The notes under the pieces: generated by a model | What the model saw: only the letters and a program-made list of their open reading frames with translations | Databases searched by the model: none | What the model was told of the DNA's origin: nothing | Source: Candidatus Streptomyces philanthi | GTDB lineage: Bacteria > Actinomycetota > Actinomycetes > Streptomycetales > Streptomycetaceae | DNA: 64,000 bases | Reading direction: 5' to 3' | Assembly: GCA_018114805.1 (NCBI GenBank) | Contig: CP073042.1 | Span: 1,054,001-1,118,000, forward strand | Shown here: in pieces, positions 1-9,455 of the stretch | Position numbering within the stretch: the first letter of the stretch is position 1 | Layout: every line of letters starts with the position of its first letter | Translations under genes and position numbers: made by a program

Positions 1-963
1 CGGGCCGTGCACGGTGATCACGCCGCGCTCGTCCAGGACGGCGGGCGCGGGCAGGCCGTGCCGCTGGCCGATCTCGAAGTCGTTCGGGTCGTGGGCCGGG
101 GTCACCTTGACCGCGCCGGTGCCGAACTCCGGGTCGACGTGCGCGTCGGCGACGACGGGGATGCGGCGGCCGGTCAGCGGCAGCTCGATCTCGGTGCCGA
201 CCAGGTGCCGGTAGCGCTGGTCGTCCGGGTGGACGGCGACCGCGGTATCACCGAGCATCGTCTCGGCGCGCGTGGTGGCCACCACGACGGACGCCTCGCC
301 CTCGCCGTACCGGATCGAGGCCAGCTCGCCGTCGTCCTCCTGGTACTCCACCTCGATGTCGGAGATGGCCGTCAGGCAGCGCGGGCACCAGTTGATGATG
401 CGTTCGGCGCGGTAGACCAACTCGTCGTCGTAGAGCTTCTTGAAGATCGTCTGGACGGCGCGGGAGAGCCCCTCGTCCATCGTGAAGCGCTCGCGCGACC
501 AGGCCACGCCGTCGCCGAGGCGGCGCATCTGGCCGGAGATCTGGCCGCCGGACTCGTCCTTCCACTGCCAGACGCGCTCGATGAACGCCTCGCGTCCCAG
601 GTCGTGCCGCAACGTGCCGTCCTTGGCCAGCTCGCGCTCCACGACGTTCTGCGTCGCGATGCCGGCGTGGTCCATGCCGGGCTGCCACAGCGTCTCGAAG
701 CCCTGCATCCGCTTGCGGCGGGTGGCGGCGTCGATCAGCGTGTGCTCGAAGGCGTGGCCCAGGTGCAGGCTGCCGGTGACGTTGGGCGGCGGGATGACGA
801 CCGTGAACGGCGGCTTGTCGCTCGCCGCGTCCGCCTCGAAGTAGCCACGCTCTACCCAGCGCTCGTACAGCTTCCCCTCTACGTCGGCCGGCGCGTACTG
901 GGTCGGCAGTTCGGGGGCGGGGCTGTGGTGCCCGTCGTGCGGGCGCTGAGTGTTGTCGGTCAC
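1..963 (-). CDS. valS: Valyl-tRNA synthetase, N-terminal part (runs off the window)
   Basis: Charges tRNA-Val with valine in the cytoplasm. The reverse strand reads without interruption for 321 codons from a GTG at 963 to the window edge, giving [11 protein letters not shown] at the start and then the class I synthetase signature [14 protein letters not shown] with its HLGH ATP-binding motif. The zinc-type segment [11 protein letters not shown] and the start of the editing domain ([19 protein letters not shown]) follow, ending near the motif for the editing pocket ([19 protein letters not shown]). The GTG start is supported by homology to other Streptomyces ValS N-termini. No strong ribosome binding site is visible upstream. 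The C-terminal catalytic KMSKS loop and anticodon-binding domain lie outside the window. The gene diverges from the decayed gene at 1104. Confidence 0.97.
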   Translation of the reverse strand, partial: MTDNTQRPHDGHHSPAPELPTQYAPADVEGKLYERWVERGYFEADAASDKPPFTVVIPPPNVTGSLHLGHAFEHTLIDAATRRKRMQGFETLWQPGMDHAGIATQNVVERELAKDGTLRHDLGREAFIERVWQWKDESGGQISGQMRRLGDGVAWSRERFTMDEGLSRAVQTIFKKLYDDELVYRAERIINWCPRCLTAISDIEVEYQEDDGELASIRYGEGEASVVVATTRAETMLGDTAVAVHPDDQRYRHLVGTEIELPLTGRRIPVVADAHVDPEFGTGAVKVTPAHDPNDFEIGQRHGLPAPAVLDERGVITVHGP

Positions 964-1000
964 GAGCCGATTCTACGGTCCCGGCGCAGGCTGTTACGAA
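964..1000 (-). promoter_or_regulatory. Candidate valS promoter, possibly leaderless
   Basis: On the reverse strand TAGAAT (975-970) lies six bases before the GTG start of valS, the spacing expected when transcription starts at or very near the start codon. A weak -35 (TTCGTA type) lies about 18-19 bases further upstream. No Shine-Dalgarno sequence is present, which fits a leaderless messenger. This is inference from spacing only. Confidence 0.35.
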
Positions 1001-1103
1001 CCCGTTGCGCGCCTCATGGTGAGGGCGCCTCACGGCATCCGGGAGGATGCTGACTGAGGCGCGACTGTCGCGCGTGGCCTTCGACACACCGGGGAGACGC
1101 CCT

Positions 1104-2146
1104 ATGAGCCACCACCAGCCGCAGTCAGGCCCCTACGGCGAGCAACCGGGGCCGTACGGCAACGCTGGTGGCCAGCCGCAGGCGCCCAACCCGTACGCGG
1201 GCCAGCCAGGTTACGGCTACCCCGCCGCCCCGGGCCCGCAGGGCCAGCCGGCTCAACCCGCGCAACCCGGCGGCTACGGCCACCCCGCGCCCCCGCAGCA
1301 GCCGGACCCGTACGCCCAGGGCGGCTACGGCCAGCCGGCCCCGCAGCAGCGGCCACCGGCACACCCGAACCCGTACACCCAGCCGGGCCCGCCGTACGCG
1401 CAGGGCCCCTACGCCCAGCAGCAGCCCGCCTTTCCGCAGCAGCCGACGCAGGCCACGCAGTCGATGCACACAGTGCGGCCGCAGCCCGGGCCGTACAGGC
1501 CGCCGACCGCGGGCGGGAGCGGCGGGGGGCGAAGACGGGGCTGGCCATCGGCGCGGCCCTCGCGGTGGCGGCCGCCGCGGTCGGCGGCTACCTGCTCCTC
1601 GCCGGGGGCGGGGACACCGCGTACGAGCTGAGCACGCCGCAGACCGTGGCGGGCGACTACCAGCGCGTCGGCGAGGGCAAGGACGAGAGCAACCTGACCC
1701 AGGCTGGCAAGGCGCAGCTCAAGGAGATGCCGGTGGTCGAGGACGCGCACCCGGTCTCGGCCAACTACCAGAAGCCCGGCCAGAAGAAGCTCCAGTTAAG
1801 CGGCGTGTGGGGGAAGGTGACCGACCCGCACCGGGCGGCGGACCTCGCGCTCGCCGTCATCACCAGGGCGCTCGTCGAGGACGGCACGGCCGAAACGGTC
1901 GGCAGCCCGCAGAAGTTCTCCCCCGACGGCTTCGACGGTGACGTGCTCGAGTGCCAGGAACTGAAATTCACCTCTCCCAAGGGAGCCATCACGGCCCCTG
2001 CCTGCGTCTGGGGTGAGGAGAGCACCATCGGCGTGACGGTCATGGCGGACCCGGCGGCCCTGGTCACCGGCGCCGGCATGACGTTGAACGAGGCGGCGGG
2101 GCTCGCCGCCGAGGTCCGCTCGGACGCCCGCGTCGAGGCCGGCTGA
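1104..2146 (+). pseudogene. Pro/Gly/Tyr-rich single-pass membrane protein, one frameshift (first paralogue)
   Basis: The ATG at 1104 follows a GGGGAGA ribosome binding site. The first 140 or so codons encode a low-complexity cytoplasmic tail rich in Pro, Gln, Gly and Tyr (repeated PYG and PYAQ). The frame then breaks at a run of six G at 1524-1529. One more G would give SGGGGAKTGLAIG and join the tail to the membrane segment AALAVAAAAVGGYLLLAGGG and an extracellular domain ending ARVEAG at 2146. The C-terminal domain holds two cysteines (LECQEL, PACVWG). It resembles a Streptomyces family of secreted-domain membrane proteins with no known function. A second, far more damaged copy follows. Either a true one-base deletion, slippage in the G run, or a read error could explain the break. 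Confidence 0.75.
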
Positions 2147-2292
2147 CCGGTCCGCGCACGCGGAGTCCGCGCGACCCCGCCGGCACCACGGCAGCCGAGG
2201 CCCGCCCACCCGCGGCCCCGGTCCCTCCCACGCCGTGCCTAACCACCGCTCCTACCCGCCGCGGCACCGTACGCAGCAGAACGAGGGAACCC

Positions 2293-3237
2293 ATGAGCTA
2301 CCACCAGCCCGGCCCCTACGGCCAACAGCCCCAGCAACCCCCACAGCCAGGGCCCTACGGGCAGGGCGGCACGGCTGGAGACCCGGGCTACGGCTACCCG
2401 CCCCAGCCGCCCCAACCCGGCCCCTACGGCCAGCCCCCACAGGGCTACGGGTACCCGTAGCAGCCTGGCCCGTACGGGAGATGGGCCCGTACCAGCAGCC
2501 GGGCCCGCCGATGCCGCCGCAGGGCGAGAGCAACAGGAACAAGACGGTCGGCATCGTCGTGGGCGCAGTCGTGGCCTGCGCGGCGGTCGTCGGCGCGGTC
2601 CTGTTGTTCAACGGGGACGACGGTGACGACGACGCGGCCAAGAACAAGAAGAAGGACACCGTCGTCGGCAACACCGGCGGCCAGCAGGGCTCGGGCGGGA
2701 CGGGCAGCACCGGCGGCACCGACGAGACCCAGCCGGAGGTGACCGAGCCCGCCCAGCAGTACAAGCTGACGACGCCGCTGACGGTCGCGGGCGACTTCCA
2801 GCGCAAGGGCCAACCGGAGAACAGCACCGGCCGGACGGTGAGGAGCCGACGGGCTTCACCACCGAAGGGTCGGTCTCGGCGGAGTAACACCAGGGAAACA
2901 CCAAGAGGCTCACCCTCGTCGGCGCGTACGGCAAGTCCACCGACCCGGAGGGCAGCGTCGACTGGTACTTCCAGAAGATGCGCACCAGCGGGAGCGCCGA
3001 GCCGTAGGGGACCCCACAGGAGTTCACCCCGGCCGGCCTCGAGGCGTCGTCGTCAAGTGCCAGGTGGTCAAGTCGAACTCGGTGCCGGTCCAGACGTGCG
3101 CCTGGGGCGACTCCAGCACGATCGGCTCCATCATCTACGGCGACCCGGCCCTCGTCACCGACCCCGGCGCCGCCAACCTCAGCGCCGTCGCCGACGTCAC
3201 CGCCCAGGTCTACAAGGACGCCCGCGCGCCGAAGTGA
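2293..3237 (+). pseudogene. Pro/Gly/Tyr-rich membrane protein, heavily degraded second paralogue
   Basis: The ATG at 2293 starts MSYHQPGPYGQQPQQPPQ and, like its neighbour at 1104, continues as a Pro/Gln/Gly/Tyr tail. A TAG at 2458-2460 interrupts GYGYP/QPGPYG (probably CAG to TAG). A lost C near 2478 shifts the frame to MGPYQQPGPPMPPQGES. The membrane segment VGIVVGAVVACAAVVGAVLL and a spacer rich in Gly, Thr and Asp follow. Further on there is another shift near 2830, a TAA inside SAE/HQGN near 2885, a TAG inside AEP/GTPQEF near 3005 and a one-base loss near 3043. The last piece, [20 protein letters not shown], still matches the paralogue and ends at TGA 3235-3237. At least six lesions make this a clear pseudogene. 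Confidence 0.8.
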
Positions 3238-3282
3238 GGCACCGGCCTCCTCTGTGACACACCGTCACGCGCGAGGGGCGCG

Positions 3283-4569
3283 CTACGCGCTCTTCTCGTG
3301 CCGCTCATCCTTGCCGACGATGCGCGGCTCGCGCGGCACCAGGGTCGGGTTCACGTGCGAGTGGACGACCTCTTCGGTGATGACGACGCGGGCCACGTCC
3401 TTGCGGGAGGGCACCTCGTACATCACCGACTGGAGGACCTCCTCCATGATGGCGCGCAGGCCACGGGCGCCGGTGCCGCGCAGGATGGCCTGGTCGGCGA
3501 TGGCCTCCAGGGCCGGGCGGTCGAACTCCAGCTCCACGCCGTCGAGTTCGAACAGCCGCTGGTACTGCTTGACGAGCGCGTTGCGCGGCTCGACCAGGAT
3601 CTGGAGCAGCGCCTCGCGGTCGAGGTTGTGCACCGAGGTGACGACGGGGAGCCGGCCGATGAACTCGGGGATCATCCCGAACTTCACCAGGTCCTCCGGC
3701 ATGACCTCCTGGAACTGGTCGCTGGCCTCGATCTCGCGCTTGGAGCGGATGGTGGCCCCGAAGCCGATGCCCTTGGCGCCCGCCCGCGACTCGATGATCT
3801 TCTCCAGGCCGGCGAAGGCACCGCCCACGATGAACAGCACGTTCGTCGTGTCGATCTGGATGAACTCCTGGTGGGGATGCTTGCGTCCGCCCTGCGGCGG
3901 GACGGAGGCCGTGGTGCCCTCCAGGATCTTCAGCAGCGCCTGCTGCACGCCCTCGCCGCTGACGTCGCGGGTGATCGACGGGTTCTCGCTCTTGCGGGCG
4001 ACCTTGTCGATCTCGTCGATGTAGATGATCCCGGTCTCGGCCTTCTTGACGTCGTAGTCAGCGGCCTGGATCAGCTTGAGCAGGATGTTCTCGACGTCCT
4101 CGCCCACGTACCCCGCCTCCGTGAGGGCGGTGGCGTCGGCGATAGCGAACGGCACGTTGAGCATCCGGGCCAGCGTCTGCGCCAGCAGCGTCTTGCCGGA
4201 GCCGGTCGGGCCGAGCAGCAGGATGTTGGACTTCGACAGCTCGATGCCGTCGTCGCGGCTGCTCGCGGCCTCGCCCGCCTGAACGCGCTTGTAGTGGTTG
4301 TAGACGGCCACCGAGAGCGCCTTCTTCGCGGCCTCCTGACCGACGACGTAGCCCTCGAGGAACTCGTAGATCTCGCGCGGCTTGGGAAGCTCCTCCCAGC
4401 GCACCTCGGAGGTCTCCGCGAGCTCCTCCTCGATGATCTCGTTGCAGAGATCGATGCACTCGTCGCAGATGTACACACCGGGGCCTGCGATGAGCTTCTT
4501 CACCTGCTTCTGGCTCTTCCCACAGAATGAGCACTTGAGCAGGTCGCCGCCGTCACCGATGCGTGCCAC
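3283..4569 (-). CDS. clpX: ATP-dependent Clp protease ATP-binding subunit ClpX
   Basis: Unfoldase that recognises tagged or damaged proteins and feeds them to the ClpP chamber in the cytoplasm. The GTG at 4569 follows GGGGAAG and gives [18 protein letters not shown], the usual Streptomyces ClpX start; the product is 428 residues, the family length. The zinc-binding domain uses Cys13, Cys16, Cys35 and Cys38. Walker A is GPTGSGKT (120-127), Walker B is IIYIDEIDK, and the pore loop GYVG and sensor region GRLPVV are present. The reading frame is open further upstream, but that extension has no homology. It follows clpP1 and clpP2 in the same direction, 163 bases after clpP2. It ends in TAG, which shows that TAG is a working stop codon in this genome. 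Confidence 0.97.
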   Translation of the reverse strand: MARIGDGGDLLKCSFCGKSQKQVKKLIAGPGVYICDECIDLCNEIIEEELAETSEVRWEELPKPREIYEFLEGYVVGQEAAKKALSVAVYNHYKRVQAGEAASSRDDGIELSKSNILLLGPTGSGKTLLAQTLARMLNVPFAIADATALTEAGYVGEDVENILLKLIQAADYDVKKAETGIIYIDEIDKVARKSENPSITRDVSGEGVQQALLKILEGTTASVPPQGGRKHPHQEFIQIDTTNVLFIVGGAFAGLEKIIESRAGAKGIGFGATIRSKREIEASDQFQEVMPEDLVKFGMIPEFIGRLPVVTSVHNLDREALLQILVEPRNALVKQYQRLFELDGVELEFDRPALEAIADQAILRGTGARGLRAIMEEVLQSVMYEVPSRKDVARVVITEEVVHSHVNPTLVPREPRIVGKDERHEKSA

Positions 4570-4732
4570 GAGGTGCTTCCCCTTCGCCTGGGATCTGCAA
4601 CGCTTGCGCAGACCCGGGTGCTTGCCTATCGACGGTACCTTGCCGGGGCCCACGTGCGGGCCGCCCTTGGAGCGACTCGATCCACACGGCATCGAGTGCA
4701 CGCCAAGGGGGACCGCTCCCGACGCGGCGGGA

Positions 4733-5401
4733 TCAAACCGAAACGGAACTCTTGCGGGTCGAGACGATCTGGTCCACCAGACCGTACGCCAGCGACTCCT
4801 CAGCGGTGAGGATCTTGTCGCGCTCGATGTCGTCGCGGATCTTCTCGATCGGCGTCGTGGAGTGCTTGGCCAGCATCTCCTCGAGCTGCGAACGCATCCG
4901 CAGGATCTCGTTGGCGGCGATCTCCAGGTCGGAGACCTGGCCGCGACCGGTCTCGCTGTACGGCTGGTGGATCAGGACGCGGGCGTTGGGCAGCGCCATC
5001 CGCTTGCCGGGCGTGCCGGCCGCGAGCAGCACGGCCGCGGCGGACGCCGCCTGTCCCATGCACACCGTCTGGATGTCGGGCTTGACGAACTGCATCGTGT
5101 CGTAGATAGCCGTCAGCGCGGTGAACGAGCCGCCGGGCGAGTTGATGTAGATCGAGATGTCACGGTCGGGGTCCATCGACTCCAGGCACAGCAACTGCGC
5201 CATGACGTCGTTCGCGGAGGCGTCGTCGATCTGGACGCCGAGGAAGATAACCCGCTCTTCGAAGAGCTTGGCGTACGGGTCGTACTCGCGCACGCCCTGT
5301 GAGGTGCGCTCCACGAAGCGCGGGACGACGTACCGGGACTCGGCGACCGGGCCCTGGTACAGACCGCTACCGGCGTTGTTGTTCATCTGCGTGTTCACCA
5401 T
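4733..5401 (-). CDS. clpP2: ATP-dependent Clp protease proteolytic subunit ClpP2
   Basis: Serine peptidase subunit that assembles with ClpP1 into the barrel served by ClpX or ClpC. The product is 222 residues from the ATG at 5401; GTG at 5398 or ATG at 5386 are alternative starts, since no strong ribosome binding site decides. The catalytic serine lies in [11 protein letters not shown], the histidine in VLIHQPYSE and the acidic residue in [13 protein letters not shown], so the triad is complete. The [15 protein letters not shown] segment forms the substrate-binding strand. It is 44 bases downstream of clpP1 and is very probably cotranscribed with it. Confidence 0.96.
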   Translation of the reverse strand: MVNTQMNNNAGSGLYQGPVAESRYVVPRFVERTSQGVREYDPYAKLFEERVIFLGVQIDDASANDVMAQLLCLESMDPDRDISIYINSPGGSFTALTAIYDTMQFVKPDIQTVCMGQAASAAAVLLAAGTPGKRMALPNARVLIHQPYSETGRGQVSDLEIAANEILRMRSQLEEMLAKHSTTPIEKIRDDIERDKILTAEESLAYGLVDQIVSTRKSSVSV

Positions 5402-5445
5402 CCTGATGGCGTTCGATGGGCTGGAAGTGGACGCTCGGGTGCCGC

Positions 5446-6063
5446 TCAGGCCCCGGTCCCGCCGCCGCCCGGAACGCTCGCGGCGGAGGCCATGACGTCG
5501 TCGATCAGGCCGTACTCCTTGGCCTCCTCGGCGGAGAACCAGCGGTCGCGGTCGGAGTCGCGGGTGATCTGCTCGACGGTCTGGCCGGTGTGGAAGGCGG
5601 TCAGCTCCGCCATCCGCTTCTTCGTGTGCAGCAGCCGCTCGGCATGGATTTTGATGTCGGAGGCCGAGCCCGCCAGGCCGGCGGAGGGCTGGTGGATCAG
5701 GATCTCGGCGTTCGGCAGCGCGAACCGCTTGCCCGGGGTGCCCGCGCTAAGCAGGAACTGGCCCATCGAGGCGGCGAGGCCCATGGCGATGGTGACCACG
5801 TCGTTCGGGATGAACTGCATGGTGTCGTAGATCGCCATGCCCGCCGAGATCGAGCCGCCCGGGCTGTTGATGTAGAGGTTGATGTCCTTGTCAGGGTCCG
5901 CGGCGAGCAGGAGCAGCTGCGCGGTGATCTTGTTAGCGATGTCGTCGTCGACCGGCTGGCCGAGGAAGATGATCCGCTCCCCGAGCAACCGGTTGTAGAC
6001 CTGGTCGCCGAGGCCGCCACCGACGGTCGGCTCGCCGGCGGCGGAAGGCATCAGATTCGTCAC
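5446..6063 (-). CDS. clpP1: ATP-dependent Clp protease proteolytic subunit ClpP1
   Basis: First gene of the clpP1-clpP2 operon, encoding a 205-residue serine peptidase subunit. The GTG at 6063 is preceded by AGGTGG at good spacing; MPSAAGEP at 6051 is an alternative. The catalytic Ser99 sits in [10 protein letters not shown] and His124 in EILIHQPS; the acidic partner is in the RDSDRDRW stretch (residues 168-174). The sequence is typical in length and intact. A ClgR-type site lies about 180 bases upstream, consistent with the known control of this operon by ClgR in Streptomyces. Confidence 0.96.
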   Translation of the reverse strand: MTNLMPSAAGEPTVGGGLGDQVYNRLLGERIIFLGQPVDDDIANKITAQLLLLAADPDKDINLYINSPGGSISAGMAIYDTMQFIPNDVVTIAMGLAASMGQFLLSAGTPGKRFALPNAEILIHQPSAGLAGSASDIKIHAERLLHTKKRMAELTAFHTGQTVEQITRDSDRDRWFSAEEAKEYGLIDDVMASAASVPGGGGTGA

Positions 6064-6191
6064 GTATCCACCTGCTCATTGATTCGACGGCCGCGAGCCG
6101 TCTCAGCGTCTTCGTGCGGACAGGGGTCAAGCGGCGCCTGGAACCCGCCCCACGCGCTCCGGGGCTTCCCGGAGCGCCACCCCCGCCCTCG

Positions 6192-6258
6192 TATCTACGG
6201 ACCCTAACGCGCAGGTCGGACAACGCCATCCCGCATCCGGAACTGTTCGCTGTGAGCG
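6192..6258 (-). promoter_or_regulatory. ClgR-type operator and candidate clpP1P2 promoter
   Basis: GTTCGC TGTGA GCG at 6245-6258 fits the GTTCGC-N5-GCG motif described for ClgR, the activator of clpP1 and clpC in Streptomyces. A possible -10 element TAGATA lies on the reverse strand at 6197-6192, about 130 bases before the clpP1 start. The match to the motif is seen directly; its use here is inferred from position upstream of clpP1. Confidence 0.6.
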
Positions 6259-6485
6259 CAGGCTCCGGGGCGCTGTGCGCCCGGTGGAGCGCCGGCCGGC
6301 CCCTGCGCTGGCCGGGCGGGAAGGCGAACGGGCCCCGTCGGGCCGGCGGACGGCCGCACAGCCCCGCCCGGCCGGCATCCGACATCCGGCCGTGGCCCTG
6401 GTCCGACGCGGTCGTACGGGTGTGCGCCGGACGTCCCGGTCGTTCGACCACGGGCCGGTGCGCGCCGGCCCGCGCGGGCGGGACG

Positions 6486-6523
6486 GGCACGGGCCCGGAC
6501 GCGTGTGCGTCCGGACCCGTGCC
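6486..6523 (-). terminator. Hairpin terminator of tig
   Basis: A 17-base-pair stem with one G-T wobble (6486-6502 with 6507-6523) and a four-base loop starts 20 bases beyond the tig stop codon. There is no strong T tract, as is usual in Streptomyces. It separates tig from the clpP1 promoter region, so the two transcription units are likely independent. Confidence 0.75.
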
Positions 6524-6543
6524 GTAGTGTCCCGCGCCGGGGA

Positions 6544-7989
6544 TCAGCCCTCGGTCTTCTCCTCGGCCTTCGCGTCAGCCTTCTCCTCGGCCTTCGCGTC
6601 GGCGGCCTCGTCGGCCTTGGCCTGCGACGCGTCGGCGCCCTCGGCCGCCTCCTCGCCGCCGGCCTCGACGGTCTCGTCCTCGTCGTCCAGGTCGACGACC
6701 TCGCCGTTGGTGTCGGTGACCTTGGCAGCCTCGACCACGACCGCGAGGGCCTTACCGCGGGCGACCTCGCCGACGAGCATCGGCACCTGGCCACCCTGGA
6801 CCACGGCCTGCGCGAACTGGTCGGGGCTCATGCAGGAGGACTGCGCGCGACGCATCAGGTGCTCGGTCAGCTCTTCCTGGCCGACCTGCAGCTCCTCCTT
6901 GCTGACCAGCTCGTCCAGGAGGAACTGGGTCTTGATGCCCTTCTCCGCATGCTCCTTGGTCTCGGCCTCGAACTCTTCCTCGGTCTTGCCCTGGATCTCC
7001 AGGTACTTCTTGAGGTCGAGGCCCATCTGACCGAGCTGGTGGTTGACCAGGTTGTGCTTGCGGGTCTCGATCTCGTCCTGGAGGAGCTTCTCCGGGATCG
7101 GGATCTCGGCCAGCTCCAGGAGGGCGTCGAGCACCTTCTCCTGGGCCTGGGTGGCCTGCTCGTACTTCTTCATCTGCTCAAGGCGCTTGCGGCTGTCGGC
7201 GCGCAGCTCCTCCAGCGTGTCGAACTCGCTCGCCAGCTGCGCGAACTCGTCGTCCAGCGAGGGCAGTTCGCGCGACTTGACCTCGGTGACCTCGACCTTG
7301 ACCTCAGCCTCCTTGCCCTCGGCGGAGCCGCCCTTGAGCTCGGAGGTGAAGGTGGCGGAGCCGCCGGCGGAGACGCCGGTGACGGCCTCGTCGATGCCGT
7401 CGAGGAGCTGGCCGGAGCCGATGGTGTACGTGACGCCCGAGGCGACGCCGTCCTGCAGCACCTCGCCGTCGACCTTGGCTTCGAGGTCGATCGTGAGGGT
7501 GTCGCCCTCGGCGGCGGGGCGGTCGACCACGGAGGTGGTGGCGAAGCGGTCGCGGAGCTGCTCGACCGACTTGTCGACGTCCTCGTCGGAGACCTCGACC
7601 GCGTCGACGGTGACCTCGATGCCGGAGTAGTCCGGGGTCTCGACCTCGGGACGGACGTCCACCTCGGCGGTGAAGGCCAGCAGCTCGCCGTCCTTCAGCT
7701 CGGTGATGTCGACCTCGGGCTGGCCGAGGACGTTCAGCTCACCCTCGTTGACCGCCTCGGTGTAGAACTTCGGGAGCGCGTCGTTGACGGCCTCCTCCAG
7801 CACGGCGCCACGGCCGAACCGCTGGTCGATGACCCGGGCCGGGATCTTGCCCTTGCGGAAGCCCGCCACCGTGACCTGCTGGTTGATCTTCTTGTACGCC
7901 GCGTCGAGGCTGGGCTTGAGCTCCTCGAAGGGCACCTCGACAGTGAGCCGAACCCGAGTCGGGTTCAGGGTCTCCACGGCGCTCTTCAC
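6544..7989 (-). CDS. tig: Trigger factor, ribosome-associated chaperone
   Basis: Binds ribosomal protein L23 at the exit tunnel and holds nascent chains; also a peptidyl-prolyl isomerase. The GTG at 7989 follows AAGGAGA at good spacing. The 481-residue product begins [19 protein letters not shown] and carries the ribosome-binding signature GFRKGKIP near residue 44. A PPIase domain follows ([15 protein letters not shown] region), then the long helical C-terminal arms ([14 protein letters not shown]). The last 60 residues are an acidic Ala/Glu/Lys repeat ([17 protein letters not shown]), a feature of actinobacterial trigger factors. The gene is intact and has its own promoter region and terminator. 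Confidence 0.96.
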   Translation of the reverse strand: MKSAVETLNPTRVRLTVEVPFEELKPSLDAAYKKINQQVTVAGFRKGKIPARVIDQRFGRGAVLEEAVNDALPKFYTEAVNEGELNVLGQPEVDITELKDGELLAFTAEVDVRPEVETPDYSGIEVTVDAVEVSDEDVDKSVEQLRDRFATTSVVDRPAAEGDTLTIDLEAKVDGEVLQDGVASGVTYTIGSGQLLDGIDEAVTGVSAGGSATFTSELKGGSAEGKEAEVKVEVTEVKSRELPSLDDEFAQLASEFDTLEELRADSRKRLEQMKKYEQATQAQEKVLDALLELAEIPIPEKLLQDEIETRKHNLVNHQLGQMGLDLKKYLEIQGKTEEEFEAETKEHAEKGIKTQFLLDELVSKEELQVGQEELTEHLMRRAQSSCMSPDQFAQAVVQGGQVPMLVGEVARGKALAVVVEAAKVTDTNGEVVDLDDEDETVEAGGEEAAEGADASQAKADEAADAKAEEKADAKAEEKTEG

Positions 7990-8179
7990 GGTTAGGTCTC
8001 CTTGGGGCTGACTTCTTGGGGGCTTCTGGTTCTTCTGAGTGTGGCTCTTCAGGCTGCGTGCCTGCGCGTGCTGCGACGTGTGGATGGCGCAGCGACGCTG
8101 CGGATCGCGCCCCTTGGCGAAGCGCCTGCCGTGTTACCAGGGGCGGGCCCATTCCCGTCATCACAGACACAGGCGCGCA

Positions 8180-8200
8180 GCTTGCATAGTAACCGCAAGC
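8180..8200 (-). promoter_or_regulatory. Candidate tig promoter with inverted repeat around the -10
   Basis: The reverse strand shows TACTAT (8191-8186) as a possible -10 element, flanked by the inverted repeat GCTTGC/GCAAGC (8180-8185 and 8195-8200) with a nine-base centre. It lies about 190 bases before the tig start. A repressor or activator binding here would cover the -10. No known regulator motif is recognised. Confidence 0.35.
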
Positions 8201-8355
8201 GAGAGCCGCCCCCTAACGGGATCATGCCCGTTCACAGCCGCCGCCCGACTCCCGGCCGGACCCGCGAGGAGACGGGGCGAAACGGCGCCGCCGGGCCGCG
8301 CCGTACGAACGACACGCCGCCCGGACCGTGGCCTGGGCGGCGTTCGAGGTGATGC

Positions 8356-8432
8356 TGGTCGGGGTGGCCGGATTCGAACCGACGACCTTCCGCTCCCAAA
8401 GCGGACGCGCTACCAAGCTGCGCCACACCCCG
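8356..8432 (-). tRNA. tRNA-Pro (anticodon TGG)
   Basis: The reverse strand folds as a 77-base cloverleaf. The acceptor stem is CGGGGTG/CACCCCG, the anticodon arm CCGCTTTGGGAGCGG exposes TGG, and the T arm contains GGTTCGAATCC. The 3' CCA is encoded. Open frames crossing this gene encode the well-known spurious peptide of the type GVAQLGSA and should not be annotated. Confidence 0.97.
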
Positions 8433-8624
8433 CCGGTGCGACACGTAGGGTACATGCCGATCGGACTGTCGGCCGCCACTTATTCCGGCGATCAGGCGAA
8501 GTGTGCGCGGGGCGGGGCTAACCCGCTACGATGCACTTCGTGCCACGGCCGGGCCCGCGAGGGCTCGTACCGGCCGGTGTCTTCGGCGGTCGCCACGGCG
8601 ATCGTCCCACCTCACCGGTGACGC

Positions 8625-8698
8625 GCGGGCGTAGCTCAATGGTAGAGCCCCAGTCTTCCAAACTGGCTACGCGGGTTCGATTCCCGTCGCCCGCTCCA
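8625..8698 (+). tRNA. tRNA-Gly (anticodon TCC)
   Basis: A 74-base cloverleaf with acceptor stem GCGGGCG/CGCCCGC, D arm containing TAGCTCAATGGTAGA, anticodon loop CTTCCAA reading GGA/GGG codons, and T arm GGGTTCGATTCCC. The 3' CCA is encoded. It lies about 190 bases from tRNA-Pro in the opposite orientation. Confidence 0.97.
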
Positions 8699-9217
8699 CT
8701 GCCTGCCCGACGGCCAGGCGCGCAGATCCTCCGCCGCCGGGCCGTCGGCGTTGCGAGCCGCCGCTCGGATCACCTGGACCGCTCGCACGCGGTCGCAGCC
8801 CCCGGGGTACGGGCGGCGCGCGCGGTGTTTGCGACGAGGGGGCCACGGCGGGCGCGCTGGCGCTCCGCCGGGTTTGGGCCACGCGGGGCGGGGGACCCGG
8901 CGCAGCGACGTGGCGCGGGACGACCCGGCCATCGGCGGGCCCGCGGGAGGGAGCGGCCCGGTGCACGAGGCGACGACGCGGTGTGGCGGGCGCGAAACCG
9001 AAGAATCGGGACACATGAGAGACGGGTGGCCGGTTGCCCGTGTACTGACCCCTTGTGCCGGGGACGCGACGTGGGGAGACTCCCACACACCCCGGCACTC
9101 GCCGGCCGACCGGTCCGCGCGCACGGCCCAGCACCCGACGCGGGGGCGGCCCGCTCGCGTGGTGACGTAGGCCGAGCCGGCCGCACGCTCCGCCGCGCCC
9201 TCGCGGGCGCACACGGC
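8699..9217. other. Intergenic region without a supported gene
   Basis: About 520 bases downstream of tRNA-Gly. Several long frames are open because of the GC bias, but none has recognisable protein features, a convincing start or family similarity. No attachment-site duplication of the tRNA end was seen, so there is no sign of an integrated element here. Confidence 0.5.
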
Positions 9218-9267
9218 GGACGCGGGAGGCCCGTGCTAGAAGGGACGCGGGAGGCCCGTGCTAGAAG
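9218..9267. repeat. Perfect 25-bp tandem duplication over the end of a small gene
   Basis: The 25-base unit GGACGCGGGAGGCCCGTGCT followed by AGAAG occurs at 9218-9242 and again, identical, at 9243-9267. The second copy contains the stop codon of the small membrane protein gene on the reverse strand (9261-9263). Perfect identity suggests a recent duplication. Confidence 0.9.
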
Positions 9268-9455
9268 TCGATGTCGCTGATGCCCTCGGCCACGTTGTCC
9301 AGGAACTCCTGGATGTCCGGGGAGGCATCGGTCGAGGCTAGGAGGAAGGCGAAGAGGATGGCGACGAGCATGGGCCCTGCCTTGATCTTCCCAGGCCTGA
9401 AGATGAACACCAAGATTATGCCAACCAGCAGCACAACAGACAGGGAAATAACCAC
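9261..9455 (-). CDS. Small two-pass membrane protein
   Basis: A 64-residue protein starting VVISLSVVLLVGIILVFIF, with a second hydrophobic segment (MLVAILFAFLLASTD) and an acidic C-terminus ending GISDIDF. The two membrane helices are joined by the basic loop RPGKIKAG. GTG at 9455 is chosen because GAGGG lies at proper distance; the frame is open upstream but without homology. The preceding triplet is TTA, where homologous Streptomyces proteins seem to start MAVV, so the start region may have changed. Small proteins of this pattern are common in Streptomyces; function unknown. The 3' end overlaps a fresh tandem duplication, but the reading frame is complete. Confidence 0.7.
   Translation of the reverse strand: MVISLSVVLLVGIILVFIFRPGKIKAGPMLVAILFAFLLASTDASPDIQEFLDNVAEGISDIDF

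Noticed and set aside
8232..8621. Short frames over the tRNA genes encoding peptides like RRGVAQLGSASALGAEGRRFES and RSSMVEPQSSKLATR
   Set aside because: These are well-known spurious translations of tRNA-Pro and tRNA-Gly genes, not proteins.
8625..9267. Attachment site at tRNA-Gly
   Set aside because: No second copy of the tRNA 3' end and no integrase were seen downstream.
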